Assembly: GCF_026162365.1 (NCBI RefSeq) | Contig: NZ_JAOANW010000012.1 | Location: 124,001 to 188,000 of the forward strand | Origin: Nitratireductor luteus | GTDB lineage: Bacteria > Pseudomonadota > Alphaproteobacteria > Rhizobiales > Rhizobiaceae | Reading direction: 5' to 3' | Length of the DNA stretch: 64,000 nucleotides | In this document: positions 43,668-53,166 of the stretch, piece by piece | Position numbering within the stretch: the stretch's first letter is position 1 | How the letters are laid out: every line of letters starts with the position of its first letter | Translations under genes and position numbers: made by a program | Notes under the pieces: generated by a model | The model's database searches: none | Seen by the model: only the letters and a program-made list of their open reading frames with translations | What the model was told of the DNA's origin: nothing

Positions 43668-44867
43668 TTACTGTTTGGCCATCTCGCACTCGCCGTCTTC
43701 GATGGAACGGAAAGCCTCTTCCGCCGGAATGGTGGCCAGGAGCTTGAAATAGTCTTCCTCGCCTGCCGATTCGTCCGGCGACTTCACTTGGAGAAGATAC
43801 ATGTCATGCATGTGCCGGCCATCCTTGCGGATGGTCGCCTCGCCAAAGATGGGATCGTTCGACGGGTTGGCCTTCATCCATTCCAGAACTGCGTCGGCAT
43901 CGTCGCTGCCGACCGCTTCAACGCCCTTCAGATAGTGCAGGACGGCGGAATAGACGCCGGCCTGAACCATCGTCGGATTCTTGCCGTGCTTCTCCTTGAA
44001 GCGAGCGGAGAACGCTGCCGTGTCTTCGTTGCGGTCGGCGAGGAAGGCATTGGTCAGGACCAGGCCCTGAGCCGTTTCAAGCCCGAGTGCGGCAACATCG
44101 GTGGAGAAGATCAGCAGACCAGCTAGGCTCTGACCGGCCTGGACGATGCCGAACTCGGCCGCCTGCTTGATGGAGTTGACCGTGTCGCCGCCGGCATTGG
44201 CCAGGCCGATGACCTTGGCGCCCGAAGACTGGGCCTGAAGCAGAAAGGACGAGAAGTCGCTCGAGCTCAGCGGGTGGCGGACATTTCCAAGAACCTTGCC
44301 GCCCGATGCCTCGACCACGGCCGCCGTATCACGCTCAAGCGCATGACCGAAAGCATAGTCGGCGGTCAGGAAGAACCAGGTGTCGCCACCCTGCTCCACC
44401 ATGGCTTTGCCGGTGCCGTTAGCCAGCGAATAGGTGTCGTAGGTCCAGTGGATGGTATTGGGCGAGCAGGCCTTGCCGGTAAGATCCGACGTTGCAGGGC
44501 CCGAGGCGAGGAAGACCTTGTCCTTCTCGCGGACCACCTCGTTGACGGCGAGCGCCACCGAAGACGTCGGCACATCGACGATGACGTCGACCTCATCGGT
44601 ATCTATCCACTGGCGGGCGATGTTTGAGCCCACATCCGGCTTGTTCTGATGATCGGCCGAAAGGATCTCGACCGCTATGTCTTTGCTGGCGGCATCGAAA
44701 TCCTCGACGGCCATGCGCGCGGCAACGACCGAGCCTTCGCCCGCAAGGTCGGCGTAAAGGCCCGAGCGGTCGTTGAGGACCCCGATTTTCACGTCCGTTT
44801 CGGCGAGAGCCGGAACGGCCATTGCGGCAATGGCGGCCGTTGCAAGCAGTGCCTTTGCAAGTTTCAT
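43668..44867 (-). CDS. ABC substrate-binding protein (Peripla_BP_6)
   Basis: A 399-aa periplasmic protein. The signal peptide MKLAKALLATAAIAAMAVPA is cut near ALAE, followed by VKIGVLNDRSGLYADLAGEG, typical of the LivK/urea-amide-binding group. WFFLTADYAFGHALERDTAA and ASGGKVLGNVRHPLSSSDFS are conserved in these proteins. The ligand is not certain: many family members in rhizobia bind non-branched-chain compounds. The gene lies inside the operon between livF and livH. Confidence 0.9.
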   Translation of the reverse strand: MKLAKALLATAAIAAMAVPALAETDVKIGVLNDRSGLYADLAGEGSVVAARMAVEDFDAASKDIAVEILSADHQNKPDVGSNIARQWIDTDEVDVIVDVPTSSVALAVNEVVREKDKVFLASGPATSDLTGKACSPNTIHWTYDTYSLANGTGKAMVEQGGDTWFFLTADYAFGHALERDTAAVVEASGGKVLGNVRHPLSSSDFSSFLLQAQSSGAKVIGLANAGGDTVNSIKQAAEFGIVQAGQSLAGLLIFSTDVAALGLETAQGLVLTNAFLADRNEDTAAFSARFKEKHGKNPTMVQAGVYSAVLHYLKGVEAVGSDDADAVLEWMKANPSNDPIFGEATIRKDGRHMHDMYLLQVKSPDESAGEEDYFKLLATIPAEEAFRSIEDGECEMAKQ

Positions 44868-44931
44868 GCGTCTTCTCCTCCTGCGTTTCGACCCGTTTAA
44901 ACTTTTTCAGGGCCGGGTTTTGCCCGTCGGC

Positions 44932-45690
44932 TCACACGCCCAGATAGGCGTGCAGCTTGTCCATGTTGGCCTCCAGTTCGGCCTTCGGGATGATGTCGAT
45001 CACCCTGCCCTGCTCGACCACATAGTGACGGTCGGCAAGGGAAGCGGCGAAGTGGAAATTCTGCTCGACCAGCACGATGGTGAAACCCTCGCGCTTGAGC
45101 CGCGCAATCGTCGCGCCGATCTGCTGCACGATGACCGGCGCCAACCCCTCCGTGGGTTCGTCGAGCAACAGCAGCTTGGCGCCGGTGCGCAGAATGCGGC
45201 CGATGGCCAGCATCTGCTGCTCCCCGCCCGAAAGCTTGGTGCCCTGGCTGGAAAGCCGCTCCTTGAGATTAGGGAACAACTCGAAAATGCGGTCGAGACT
45301 CAGGCCGCCAGGCTTCACCTGGGGCGGCAGAAGCAGATTTTCCTCGACGGAGAGACTGGCGAAGATGCCGCGCTCTTCCGGGCACAGCGCAATGCCCTGG
45401 CGGGCGATCTTTCGCGCTGGCTCACGGATCAGTTCAGTGCCACCGAACCGCACCGAACCCGTGCGCTTGGTCAGGATGCCCATGATGGCCTTGAGGGTCG
45501 TCGTCTTGCCGGCGCCGTTGCGACCGAGCAAGGTCACGACCTCGCCCTCCTGAACGTCGAAAGCCATACCATGCAGCACATGGCTCTCGCCATACCAGCC
45601 GTGCAGATCGGAGACGGACAAAAGCGCTTCACCGCTCATTTCGGCGGCTTTGGGTTCCGTTCCGGCGATAGCCGCCTCACTCATGGCCAC
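44932..45690 (-). CDS. livF: Branched-chain amino acid ABC ATPase LivF-type
   Basis: A 252-aa ATPase. It has Walker A GRNGAGKTTTLKA, the signature LSGGEQQML, Walker B LLLLDEPTEGLAP and the LivF-type tail QNFHFAASLADRHYVVEQG. It overlaps the livG gene by 14 bases. The start codon is within the end of livG, so the two ATPases are made together. Confidence 0.93.
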   Translation of the reverse strand: MAMSEAAIAGTEPKAAEMSGEALLSVSDLHGWYGESHVLHGMAFDVQEGEVVTLLGRNGAGKTTTLKAIMGILTKRTGSVRFGGTELIREPARKIARQGIALCPEERGIFASLSVEENLLLPPQVKPGGLSLDRIFELFPNLKERLSSQGTKLSGGEQQMLAIGRILRTGAKLLLLDEPTEGLAPVIVQQIGATIARLKREGFTIVLVEQNFHFAASLADRHYVVEQGRVIDIIPKAELEANMDKLHAYLGV

Positions 45691-46432
45691 CTCCGATATA
45701 GGCCTCGATTACGCGCTCATCCTTTGAAATGGATGCATAGTCGCCCTCGGCCAAAACCTGGCCACGTGCCAGCACCGTGATGCGGTCGGAAAGATCGGCC
45801 ACGACCGACAGATTGTGCTCGACCATCAGCACCGTACGGCTCTTCGCCACCCGCTTGATGAGCGCCGAGATGCGGTCGATGTCCTCCTGCGTCATGCCGG
45901 CCATCGGCTCGTCAAGCAGCAGCATTTCCGGATTGAGTGCCAATGTCGTGGCGATTTCGAGCGCCCGTTTGCGGCCATAGGGCAGTTCTTCCGCCAGCGT
46001 GTCGGAAAACTCCGTCAGCCCGACCTCCTCGAGCAGGGCGGCGGCCCGATCGTCGAACACGGAAAGAACCCTTGCCGACCGCCAGAAGTCGTAGCTGTCC
46101 CCCCGCTCGCGCTGCAGCGCAATGCGAACGTTCTCGACCGCCGTCATATGCGGAAACACCGCCGAGATCTGAAAGGATCGCACCATGCCCAGACGCGCGA
46201 TGCCCGCCGGCGGCAACGACGTGATGTCCTGGCCGTTATATGTGATCCGCCCGCGCGTCGGCGACAGGAACTTCGTCAGAAGGTTGAAGCATGTCGTCTT
46301 GCCGGCGCCATTGGGGCCAATCAGCGCATGGACAGATCCCCGCTGAACGGAGAGATCCACGCCGTTGACCGCGAAAAAGCCCCGGAATTCCTTGGTCAGG
46401 TCTTGGGCGGCAAGTATCACCCCGTCGCTCAT
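45677..46432 (-). CDS. livG: Branched-chain amino acid ABC ATPase LivG-type
   Basis: A 251-aa ATPase, first gene of the operon. It has Walker A GPNGAGKTTCFNLLTKF, RLGMVRSFQISAVFPHMTAV, the degenerate signature LPYGRKRALEIATTL and Walker B LLLDEPMAGMTQ, then VEHNLSVVADLSDRITVLAR. The 348 bases upstream separate it from the divergent mazG gene. Confidence 0.93.
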   Translation of the reverse strand: MSDGVILAAQDLTKEFRGFFAVNGVDLSVQRGSVHALIGPNGAGKTTCFNLLTKFLSPTRGRITYNGQDITSLPPAGIARLGMVRSFQISAVFPHMTAVENVRIALQRERGDSYDFWRSARVLSVFDDRAAALLEEVGLTEFSDTLAEELPYGRKRALEIATTLALNPEMLLLDEPMAGMTQEDIDRISALIKRVAKSRTVLMVEHNLSVVADLSDRITVLARGQVLAEGDYASISKDERVIEAYIGGGHE

Positions 46433-46780
46433 GCGGTCAGTTCCTCCTCCATGCGGCTGTGGGGGCGTCTTCTATTGCGGTGGGCGGCCCTCCTCCCTGG
46501 CCTCCCCTCGCGACGTTCTCCCTTGCACTCGCGCTCGCCCAAGCAATGCACGAGCGCACCAAAGATGCAAGCGCTTGAGATTGCGCCACAACGCGGGCGC
46601 AACATAAAAACCGCAAGGAATGCTGCGAATGCGAAGTCCTACAACACGCTACTAGACTTTAGTCGTATACTCCCGTCTCATCCCCAAACGGAACAGGGCA
46701 GCCAACAGCCGTTGTGGACAAGCGGGGGTAGCGCATTTCCGACTTCGCAATAATGGAATCCTTCGGCTACGATCGCCCTT
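46433..46780. other. Divergent promoter region, livG and mazG
   Basis: No gene. It contains several TGCRC/GAGCGC repeats around 46523-46580 and should hold both promoters. No operator could be assigned. Confidence 0.5.
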
Positions 46781-47608
46781 ATGGAACCTTCCCGCGACAT
46801 ATCCCGCCTCCTGGAAATCATGCAGCGATTGCGTGATCCCGAGACAGGCTGCCCCTGGGATGTGGAGCAGGATTTCGCTTCCATTGCGCCCTATACGCTG
46901 GAAGAGGCTTATGAGGTGGCGGACGCGATCCAGAGGGGCGATCTCAAGGATCTATGCGATGAGTTGGGCGATTTGCTGCTGCAGGTCGTCTTTCACGCGC
47001 GCATGGCGGAGGAGGAGGAGGCATTCGATTTCGGCGACGTGGTCGAGGCGATCACCGCCAAGATGATTCGCCGGCATCCCCACGTCTTCGGCGACGCACA
47101 AAGCCGCTCGGCAGGCATGGCAAAAGGCATGTGGGACCGGATCAAGGCTGAGGAAAAGACTGCCCGGAAGGCCCGACGCGAAGCGGCCGGACATGGCGTG
47201 GAACCGGGTTTCCTCGACGACGTACCGCTCGCCCTGCCCGCGCTGACCCACGCGCTCAAGCTTCAGCAGAAAGCGGCGCGGGTCGGGTTCGACTGGGGTG
47301 ACGCCGGGCCGGTGCTGGACAAGATCGAAGAGGAGATCGGCGAGTTGCGAGCCGAGATCGCGGCCGGGAACGGTAAGGCGGTGTCGGAGGAGTTCGGCGA
47401 CATGGTCTTTGCCCTGGTCAATCTCGGTCGCCATCTGGGGGTCGATGCCGAGGCCGCGTTGAGCGCTACGAACGCCAAGTTCCGGCGTCGTTTCCGTGCC
47501 GTGGAAGACGGCGTGAAGCGCAATGGCAAAGCGCTCGGCGAAGCCCCACTGTCGGAGATGGAGGCGCTTTGGCAGGATGCGAAAAAAGACGAAGATCGTA
47601 AGGCTTGA
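46781..47608 (+). CDS. mazG: Nucleoside triphosphate pyrophosphohydrolase
   Basis: A 275-aa two-domain MazG. The first domain has CPWDVEQDFASIAPYTLEEA and the EExx12-28ExxD metal motif in DELGDLLLQVVFHARMAEEE. The second domain repeats it as EEEIGELRAE and EEFGDMVFALVNLGRHLG. It hydrolyses NTPs/dNTPs to monophosphates and cleans non-canonical nucleotides. It converges with hflX, with a hairpin between the two stops. Confidence 0.94.
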   Translation: MEPSRDISRLLEIMQRLRDPETGCPWDVEQDFASIAPYTLEEAYEVADAIQRGDLKDLCDELGDLLLQVVFHARMAEEEEAFDFGDVVEAITAKMIRRHPHVFGDAQSRSAGMAKGMWDRIKAEEKTARKARREAAGHGVEPGFLDDVPLALPALTHALKLQQKAARVGFDWGDAGPVLDKIEEEIGELRAEIAAGNGKAVSEEFGDMVFALVNLGRHLGVDAEAALSATNAKFRRRFRAVEDGVKRNGKALGEAPLSEMEALWQDAKKDEDRKA

Positions 47609-47627
47609 TCCGCCGAAGTACGGCGGA
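47609..47627. terminator. Bidirectional hairpin between mazG and hflX
   Basis: A perfect 7-bp stem (47609-47615 with 47621-47627) with loop AAGTA begins directly after the mazG stop, six bases before the hflX stop. There is no long T tract. Confidence 0.55.
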
Positions 47628-47632
47628 CTCCC

Positions 47633-49003
47633 CTACCCCCGTGTTTCCTCTATCCGGCGGCGGATTTCCTCTCGTGCGGCTCCCGTGGCGCGAAGGCGCA
47701 GGGTCAGCGAGCCGTCGTCGTGATGTTTTCGCTCCAGCACGTCGCCATTTCGGTGGATCCAGTCAATGAGCGCCATCTGTCCGGCGTTCAAGGTCACCGT
47801 CATCTCGCTGAGCGCGCCTGAAACGCGGTTTTCGATCAACGCCAGCAAGTCGTCGATCCCTTCGCCGGTGACGGCCGAAACCGCCATAGTCGGCTTCCCG
47901 CCGGAACTCGACGCAAGAACGCGCTCGCGATTGGCGGCGTCGAGCCGGTCGATCTTGTTCCAGACCTCCAGGACATGCCGCTCGTCGCCTGCATCCACGC
48001 CAAGGCTATCCAGGACCTGATGCACGTCCTCGGCGTGGGCCATGGTATCGGGGTCCGATATGTCGCGCAGGTGGATCACCAGGTCCGCCTCGACGACCTC
48101 CTCCAGCGTCGCGCGGAACGCGGCGACCAGATGGGTAGGCAGGTCGGAGATGAAGCCCACCGTGTCCGACAGGATGATGATCGTGCCGTGCGGAAGCCTG
48201 ATACGGCGCAGGGTCGGATCCAGTGTTGCGAAAAGCATGTCTTCCGCAACCACGGCGGCTCCGGTCAGGTGATTGAAAAGCGTCGACTTTCCCGCGTTCG
48301 TATAGCCGACGATCGCGACCACGGGGAATGGGACCTTCTTGCGCTTGGCGCGGTGCAGGTCGCGGGTGCGGCGAACGGTTTCCAGTTCGCGCTTGATTCG
48401 GATGATGCGTTCCTGAAGCAGCCGCCGGTCGGCCTCGATTTGTGTCTCGCCAGGACCGCCCATGAAGCCGCCGCCGCCACGCTGGCGCTCAAGGTGGGTC
48501 CAGCTCCTGACCAGCCTGCCACGCTGATATTCCAGATGCGCCAGATCAACCTGCAGGCGACCTTCCTTGGTGCGGGCACGACGGCCGAATATCTCGAGGA
48601 TGAGACCGGTGCGGTCCAGCACCTTGGTCTTGAGTTGTCGTTCGAGATTTCGTTGCTGTACCGGGGTGAGTTGATGGTCGACCACCACGAGCTCGGCGCC
48701 GGCTTCCTCCGCAATCGTCGCCAGTTCGTTCACCTTGCCAGTGCCGATCAGCGTTGCCGGGCGCGGGGCGGACAGGACGACGATCTCGCTGTGAACGATG
48801 TCGAGATCGATAGCCTCGGCCAGCCCCATGGCTTCGGCCAGCCTCGCATCCGGTGTCAGCGTAAGCCGTGGGCGCCCTGTCCCATCCTGGGCCTGGAACC
48901 GCGCCTGCGTGAGGATGGGCGCTACGACAATAGCTTTCGCCTCGGCCCCCGGCATGCCGGGTCCCTCGATATTGCCCCTGTCAGCCCCGAAAATGTCGGA
49001 CAA
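47633..49003 (-). CDS. hflX: Ribosome-associated GTPase HflX
   Basis: A 456-aa TRAFAC GTPase. It has the N-terminal HflX domain (residues about 40-210, including GTGKVNELATIAEEAGAELV and RQRGGGGFMGGPGETQIEAD), G1 GYTNAGKSTLFN, G3 DTVGFISDLPTHLVAAFRAT and G4 NKID. HflX splits stalled or stress-inactivated ribosomes. It begins just at the end of the hfq gene, the usual rhizobial order. Confidence 0.94.
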   Translation of the reverse strand: MSDIFGADRGNIEGPGMPGAEAKAIVVAPILTQARFQAQDGTGRPRLTLTPDARLAEAMGLAEAIDLDIVHSEIVVLSAPRPATLIGTGKVNELATIAEEAGAELVVVDHQLTPVQQRNLERQLKTKVLDRTGLILEIFGRRARTKEGRLQVDLAHLEYQRGRLVRSWTHLERQRGGGGFMGGPGETQIEADRRLLQERIIRIKRELETVRRTRDLHRAKRKKVPFPVVAIVGYTNAGKSTLFNHLTGAAVVAEDMLFATLDPTLRRIRLPHGTIIILSDTVGFISDLPTHLVAAFRATLEEVVEADLVIHLRDISDPDTMAHAEDVHQVLDSLGVDAGDERHVLEVWNKIDRLDAANRERVLASSSGGKPTMAVSAVTGEGIDDLLALIENRVSGALSEMTVTLNAGQMALIDWIHRNGDVLERKHHDDGSLTLRLRATGAAREEIRRRIEETRG

Positions 49004-49252
49004 TCAGCCTTCCCGACTGGCTTCTTCCGCCTCGAATAGCTGCACGGGCTGGCTCGGCATGATAGTCGAGATCGCGTGCTTGTAAACGAGCTGCGAATGG
49101 CCATCGCGGCGCAGAAGGACGCAGAAATTGTCGAATGAGGTTACGACGCCGGTAAGCTTTACGCCGTTGATGAGAAAGATCGTCAACGGGTTCTTGCTCT
49201 TGCGTACGGTATTCAGGAATAGGTCCTGCAAGTTTTGCGATCTTTCCGCCAT
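49004..49252 (-). CDS. hfq: RNA chaperone Hfq
   Basis: An 82-aa Sm-like protein. Sm1 is [20 protein letters not shown] and Sm2 is the YKHAISTI motif, with the [10 protein letters not shown]-terminus; the C-terminal tail is short, as in alphaproteobacteria. It is a hexameric matchmaker for small RNAs and mRNAs. ATG 49252 is chosen over the longer frame to 49357, which reads the leader. About 226 bases separate it from dat, so it may have its own promoter. Confidence 0.96.
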   Translation of the reverse strand: MAERSQNLQDLFLNTVRKSKNPLTIFLINGVKLTGVVTSFDNFCVLLRRDGHSQLVYKHAISTIMPSQPVQLFEAEEASREG

Positions 49253-49478
49253 TGTTCTTCTTACCATCCCGTGCGGCAGGCCGTCAGTAGCGCAAACTTG
49301 ACCTCCGCTGTCAAGCATGGCTCCCTCGGCTATCAGGCCCGGCGCGCAGGTCGCCAAACCGTGCCGTGTTCTGCGGCGACCCGTTGTTTTCTACAAATAG
49401 AAGCTCTCGGATAGAACTTCCACAAGCTATCCTATCGCTCCGTATGTTCATCAAATTGATAAACACTCCTTACGGTGG

Positions 49479-50345
49479 TTAACAGGCACGACTTTTTTCC
49501 GCAATGTCAAAAAATGCATTCCGCAACGATAAGGTGAGAGAGCCGGGGTGGCCATTGGCCACCGTTCTCCCGTCGATCTCGACCACCGGCATGACAACCG
49601 TCGTCGCGGCCGTGATAAACGCCTCTCTCGCTTCCTGTGCTTCCTGCACCGTGAAGGCGCGTTCCTCGACCGCCAGGTCCATCTTCGCGGCAATGTCCAT
49701 CACCGTAGCGCGGGTCACCCCGCGCAGAATACCGAAATCGGCCGGCCTCGTCACAAGCGTTCCGTCCTGGGTGACAATCCAGGCATTGGTCGCAGCCCCT
49801 TCCTTGACCGAGCCGTCATGGTCGATGAACCAGGCTTCGGCGGCGCCCGATCTGCGTGCCTTCTGACGGGCAAGCACGTTCGGCAGCAGGCCCACCGTCT
49901 TGATATCCACCCGCTCCCAGCGATTTTCCGGAACGGATATGACCTTGATGCCGGTTTCAGCGCGTTTTTCGGCCGCTGCCCGGCTGGACCGCTTCGCGGT
50001 TACGACGATCGCGGGGGCGACGTCTCCTGTCGGAAAGAAATGGTCGCGGGGGGCGACACCACGTGTCACCTGAAGATAAACCAGGCCGTCACGTACACCG
50101 TTGCGGCGGACCACTTCCCTCATTACGAGTTCAAGCGCCTTGCGGCTCATCGGCCAGCCGATTTCGAGCTCGCCGAGCGAGCGGCCGAGGCGATCGAGGT
50201 GCCGCGTCATGTCCATGATGAAACCGCGGGCCACCTCGCAGACCTCGTAGACACCGTCGGCGAACTGGTATCCGCGATCCTCGACATGCACGGCGGCATC
50301 GGCATGGCGAACGTAACGGCCATTCACATAGGCAATACGCGGCAT
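49479..50345 (-). CDS. dat: D-amino-acid transaminase
   Basis: A 288-aa class IV PLP aminotransferase. The catalytic Lys is in VDIKTVGLLPN (about Lys149). The N-terminus IAYVNGRYVRHADAAVHVED and EGAATNAWIVTQDGTLVTRP are the D-alanine aminotransferase type. It interconverts D-amino acids and 2-oxoacids, supplying D-Glu or D-Ala for peptidoglycan. It lies between trkA and hfq, as in other Rhizobiales. Confidence 0.9.
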   Translation of the reverse strand: MPRIAYVNGRYVRHADAAVHVEDRGYQFADGVYEVCEVARGFIMDMTRHLDRLGRSLGELEIGWPMSRKALELVMREVVRRNGVRDGLVYLQVTRGVAPRDHFFPTGDVAPAIVVTAKRSSRAAAEKRAETGIKVISVPENRWERVDIKTVGLLPNVLARQKARRSGAAEAWFIDHDGSVKEGAATNAWIVTQDGTLVTRPADFGILRGVTRATVMDIAAKMDLAVEERAFTVQEAQEAREAFITAATTVVMPVVEIDGRTVANGHPGSLTLSLRNAFFDIAEKSRAC

Positions 50346-50392
50346 CTATACTTACCCCCTGTCTTGGAAATGTGGGCCTGCGCCGAGGTCGA

Positions 50393-51769
50393 TCAGAAGA
50401 ATTCAAGGCTGACGCGAAAGAGCTGCTCGACCTGCCGGACAGCGCCTTCAAGCGCGAATATGACGACACGGTCCTTCGGCTTGATGCGCAGCGATCCGCT
50501 GGGCTTGATGACCGCGCCATCGCGATAGACCGCACCGATGCGCATGCCATCCGGCAGTTCCTGCTCGCTCAACGGAGGGCCGACCAGCGGCGACGTCTCG
50601 AGCGCTTCGGCTTCGATGATTTCGGCCGCACCGCGCTGTACGTTATGGACAGCGCGAATCCGACCGCGCCGCACCTGCTGCAGCACCTTGGAGATAGTGA
50701 CCGCGCGCGGATTCATCTGCGCGTCGATGCCCAGGGTCTTGGCGAAATCGTGATAGGTCGGATTGTTGATGAGGACTAGGTTGGACTTGCAACCCAGGCG
50801 TTTGGCAATGACGCTCGAAAGGATATTCACCTGATCGTCGTTGGTCAGCGCCACTATGAGATCGGCGTGGTCGATGTCGGCTTCAAGCAGCAACTTCTGC
50901 TCCAGCGCGCTGCCGTGAAGCACGACGGTGCGGCGCAGTTCGTCTGCGATGGCCACGGCCCGATTGCGGTTGCTCTCGATGATCTTGACCTTGGTGCGGC
51001 TCTGCTTGCGTTCCAGCGCATGCGCCACATACAGGCCGATATTGCCGCCGCCAGCGATGACGATACGGGTCGCTTCGCGCTCTTCATGGCCGAAGAGGCC
51101 GAGCGTGCGGCGCACCTGGTCCTTGGTGGTGATAACATAGGCCATGTCGCCGGCCATAAGCTGATCGTCCGAATGCGGCACGAACAGCCTGCCGCCGCGC
51201 GAAACGCCCACGACCGTCGATGGCAGGTCTGGGAAAAGCTCGGTGAGTTGGGCGAGCGGCGTGTTGATGACCGGGCATTCCTCCAGACACTCGATCGCCA
51301 CCATGGCGATATGGCCGTCAGCAAAACGCACAACGTCCGTCGCGCCGGGGAGTGCGATGCGGCGTAGCACCATTTCGCCGACCTCTATTTCAGGCGAGAT
51401 GATCACGTCGATCGGCAGATGATCGCGCGAAAACAGGTCCATGTAGTGCGACTGCAGGTAGGATTGCGACCTGATGCGGGCGATCTTGGTTGGCACGTTG
51501 AACAGCGAGTGGGCCACTTGGCACGCGGTCATGTTCACTTCGTCAAAAAGGGTCACGGCGATGATCATATCGGCCTGCTGCGCGCCTGCTGCGGCCAGCA
51601 TGTCGGGATGCGATCCGTGGCCCACGAAGCCCCGCACGTCGAGCGTGTCGCGCACGGCGCGAATGAGGTCGGCCGAGGTATCGATGACGGATACGTCGTT
51701 CTGCTCGGCGGCCAGCCGTTCTGCAATGCCATAACCGACTTGCCCTGCGCCGCAAATAATGACTTTCAT
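50393..51769 (-). CDS. trkA: Trk potassium uptake regulatory subunit TrkA
   Basis: A 458-aa cytoplasmic peripheral protein with two RCK units. Each has an NAD-binding motif: [20 protein letters not shown] at the N-terminus and IVIAGGGNIGLYVAHALERK in the middle. Each is followed by a TrkA_C domain. It gates the TrkH/TrkG potassium channel in response to nucleotides. The permease itself is not in this window. It follows ntrX by 35 bases and is likely part of the ntrYX transcript. Confidence 0.94.
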   Translation of the reverse strand: MKVIICGAGQVGYGIAERLAAEQNDVSVIDTSADLIRAVRDTLDVRGFVGHGSHPDMLAAAGAQQADMIIAVTLFDEVNMTACQVAHSLFNVPTKIARIRSQSYLQSHYMDLFSRDHLPIDVIISPEIEVGEMVLRRIALPGATDVVRFADGHIAMVAIECLEECPVINTPLAQLTELFPDLPSTVVGVSRGGRLFVPHSDDQLMAGDMAYVITTKDQVRRTLGLFGHEEREATRIVIAGGGNIGLYVAHALERKQSRTKVKIIESNRNRAVAIADELRRTVVLHGSALEQKLLLEADIDHADLIVALTNDDQVNILSSVIAKRLGCKSNLVLINNPTYHDFAKTLGIDAQMNPRAVTISKVLQQVRRGRIRAVHNVQRGAAEIIEAEALETSPLVGPPLSEQELPDGMRIGAVYRDGAVIKPSGSLRIKPKDRVVIFALEGAVRQVEQLFRVSLEFF

Positions 51770-51804
51770 GACCCGCTCCGCAGGCGCCGAAGCGCCTTCG
51801 TTGT

Positions 51805-53166
51805 TTAGACCCCGAGCGACTTCAGCTTCCGGTGAAGTGCCGACCTCTCCATACCGATGAATTCGGCAGTGCGCGAGATGTTGCCGCCAAATCTGTTGAT
51901 CTGGGCCAACAGATATTCCTTTTCGAACAATTCACGCGCTTCCCGCAGCGGCAGGGCCATGATGTGCTGGTCGGACTGGGTGGGCACACGAGGCATGACG
52001 TCGCCGATTTCGGCCGGCAGCAGATCGGCCGTTATCGGCGCATCCGTATCGTCGCCGCGCGTCAGGATGACGAGGCGTTCGATATTATTGCGAAGCTGGC
52101 GGATATTGCCGGGCCAGTTATGGGCCTGCAGCACGGCCAATGCATCATCGCCCAGGCGCCGGGGCTTGATGCCTACCTGGTTGACGATCTGATTCATGAA
52201 ATGATCGACCAGGATTGGTATGTCTTCCCGCCGGTCCGAAAGCGGCGGTATCGAGACGGGAACGACCGCCAGGCGGTGGAACAGATCCTCGCGGAAACGC
52301 CCCTCTTCGATCATAGCCTCAAGGTCGCGCGCGGTGGATGAAATAATTCGCACATCCACTTTCACGCGCTTCGTGCCGCCGACACGCTCGAACTGCTGAT
52401 CGACCAGAACGCGCAGGATCTTTGCCTGCGTCTCGCGCGGCATGTCGGCGACCTCGTCGAGGTAGAGCGTGCCCCGGTGCGCTTCCTCCAACGCTCCGAC
52501 CTTGCGCTCGCTGCCGTTCGATTCGGTGCCGAAAAGCTCAATCTCCATTCGCTCCGGCGTGATAGATGCCGCGTTGATGGTGACGAAGGGCCCGGCGGCG
52601 CGGTTCGATTCAGCGTGGATGGCACGCGCCACCAACTCCTTGCCGGACCCCGACGGTCCGATAAGCATGACACGGCTGTTGTTCGGCGCCACCCGCTCGA
52701 TGGTCTGGCGCAGATGGTTGATGGCTTGCGAGTTGCCGATCAGATCGAAAGTCTCGCCGCTGCGCTTCTTCAGGTCCGACACTTCACGCTTAAGGCTGGA
52801 TGTCTCCAGCGCGCGCTCGCAGATGAGGATGAGCCGGTCCGCCTTGAACGGTTTTTCGATGAAATCGTAGGCGCCGCGCTTGATGGCGGAGACAGCCGTC
52901 TCGACGGTGCCGTGCCCGGAGATCATCACCACCGGCAGTTCGGGATGCATCAGCTTGATCTTGTCGAGCAGCGCCAGGCCGTCGAGCGTGGAGCCCTGCA
53001 GCCATATGTCCAGGAGGACGAGCCGCGGCACGCGCTCGCCTATCGCCGCCAGGGCCGCGTCGCTGTGGCCGGCGGTACGCGTTTCGTGTCCTTCGTCGCT
53101 CAGGATTCCGGCAACGAGTTCCCGGATGTCGTCTTCGTCGTCGACGACCAGAATGTCAGACGCCAT
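51805..53166 (-). CDS. ntrX: Response regulator NtrX
   Basis: A 453-aa NtrC-family regulator. The receiver domain begins MASDILVVDDEDDIRELVAG, with phospho-acceptor Asp53 in LVLLDIWLQG. The AAA+ domain has Walker [16 protein letters not shown] and Walker B GTLYLDEVADMP. The GAFTGA loop needed to touch sigma54 is missing: ELFGTESNGSERKVGALEEA stands in its place, as in other alphaproteobacterial NtrX proteins. The C-terminal Fis-type helix-turn-helix reads NISRTAEFIGMERSALHRKL. It overlaps ntrY by about 11 bases; NtrY should phosphorylate it. Confidence 0.94.
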   Translation of the reverse strand: MASDILVVDDEDDIRELVAGILSDEGHETRTAGHSDAALAAIGERVPRLVLLDIWLQGSTLDGLALLDKIKLMHPELPVVMISGHGTVETAVSAIKRGAYDFIEKPFKADRLILICERALETSSLKREVSDLKKRSGETFDLIGNSQAINHLRQTIERVAPNNSRVMLIGPSGSGKELVARAIHAESNRAAGPFVTINAASITPERMEIELFGTESNGSERKVGALEEAHRGTLYLDEVADMPRETQAKILRVLVDQQFERVGGTKRVKVDVRIISSTARDLEAMIEEGRFREDLFHRLAVVPVSIPPLSDRREDIPILVDHFMNQIVNQVGIKPRRLGDDALAVLQAHNWPGNIRQLRNNIERLVILTRGDDTDAPITADLLPAEIGDVMPRVPTQSDQHIMALPLREARELFEKEYLLAQINRFGGNISRTAEFIGMERSALHRKLKSLGV

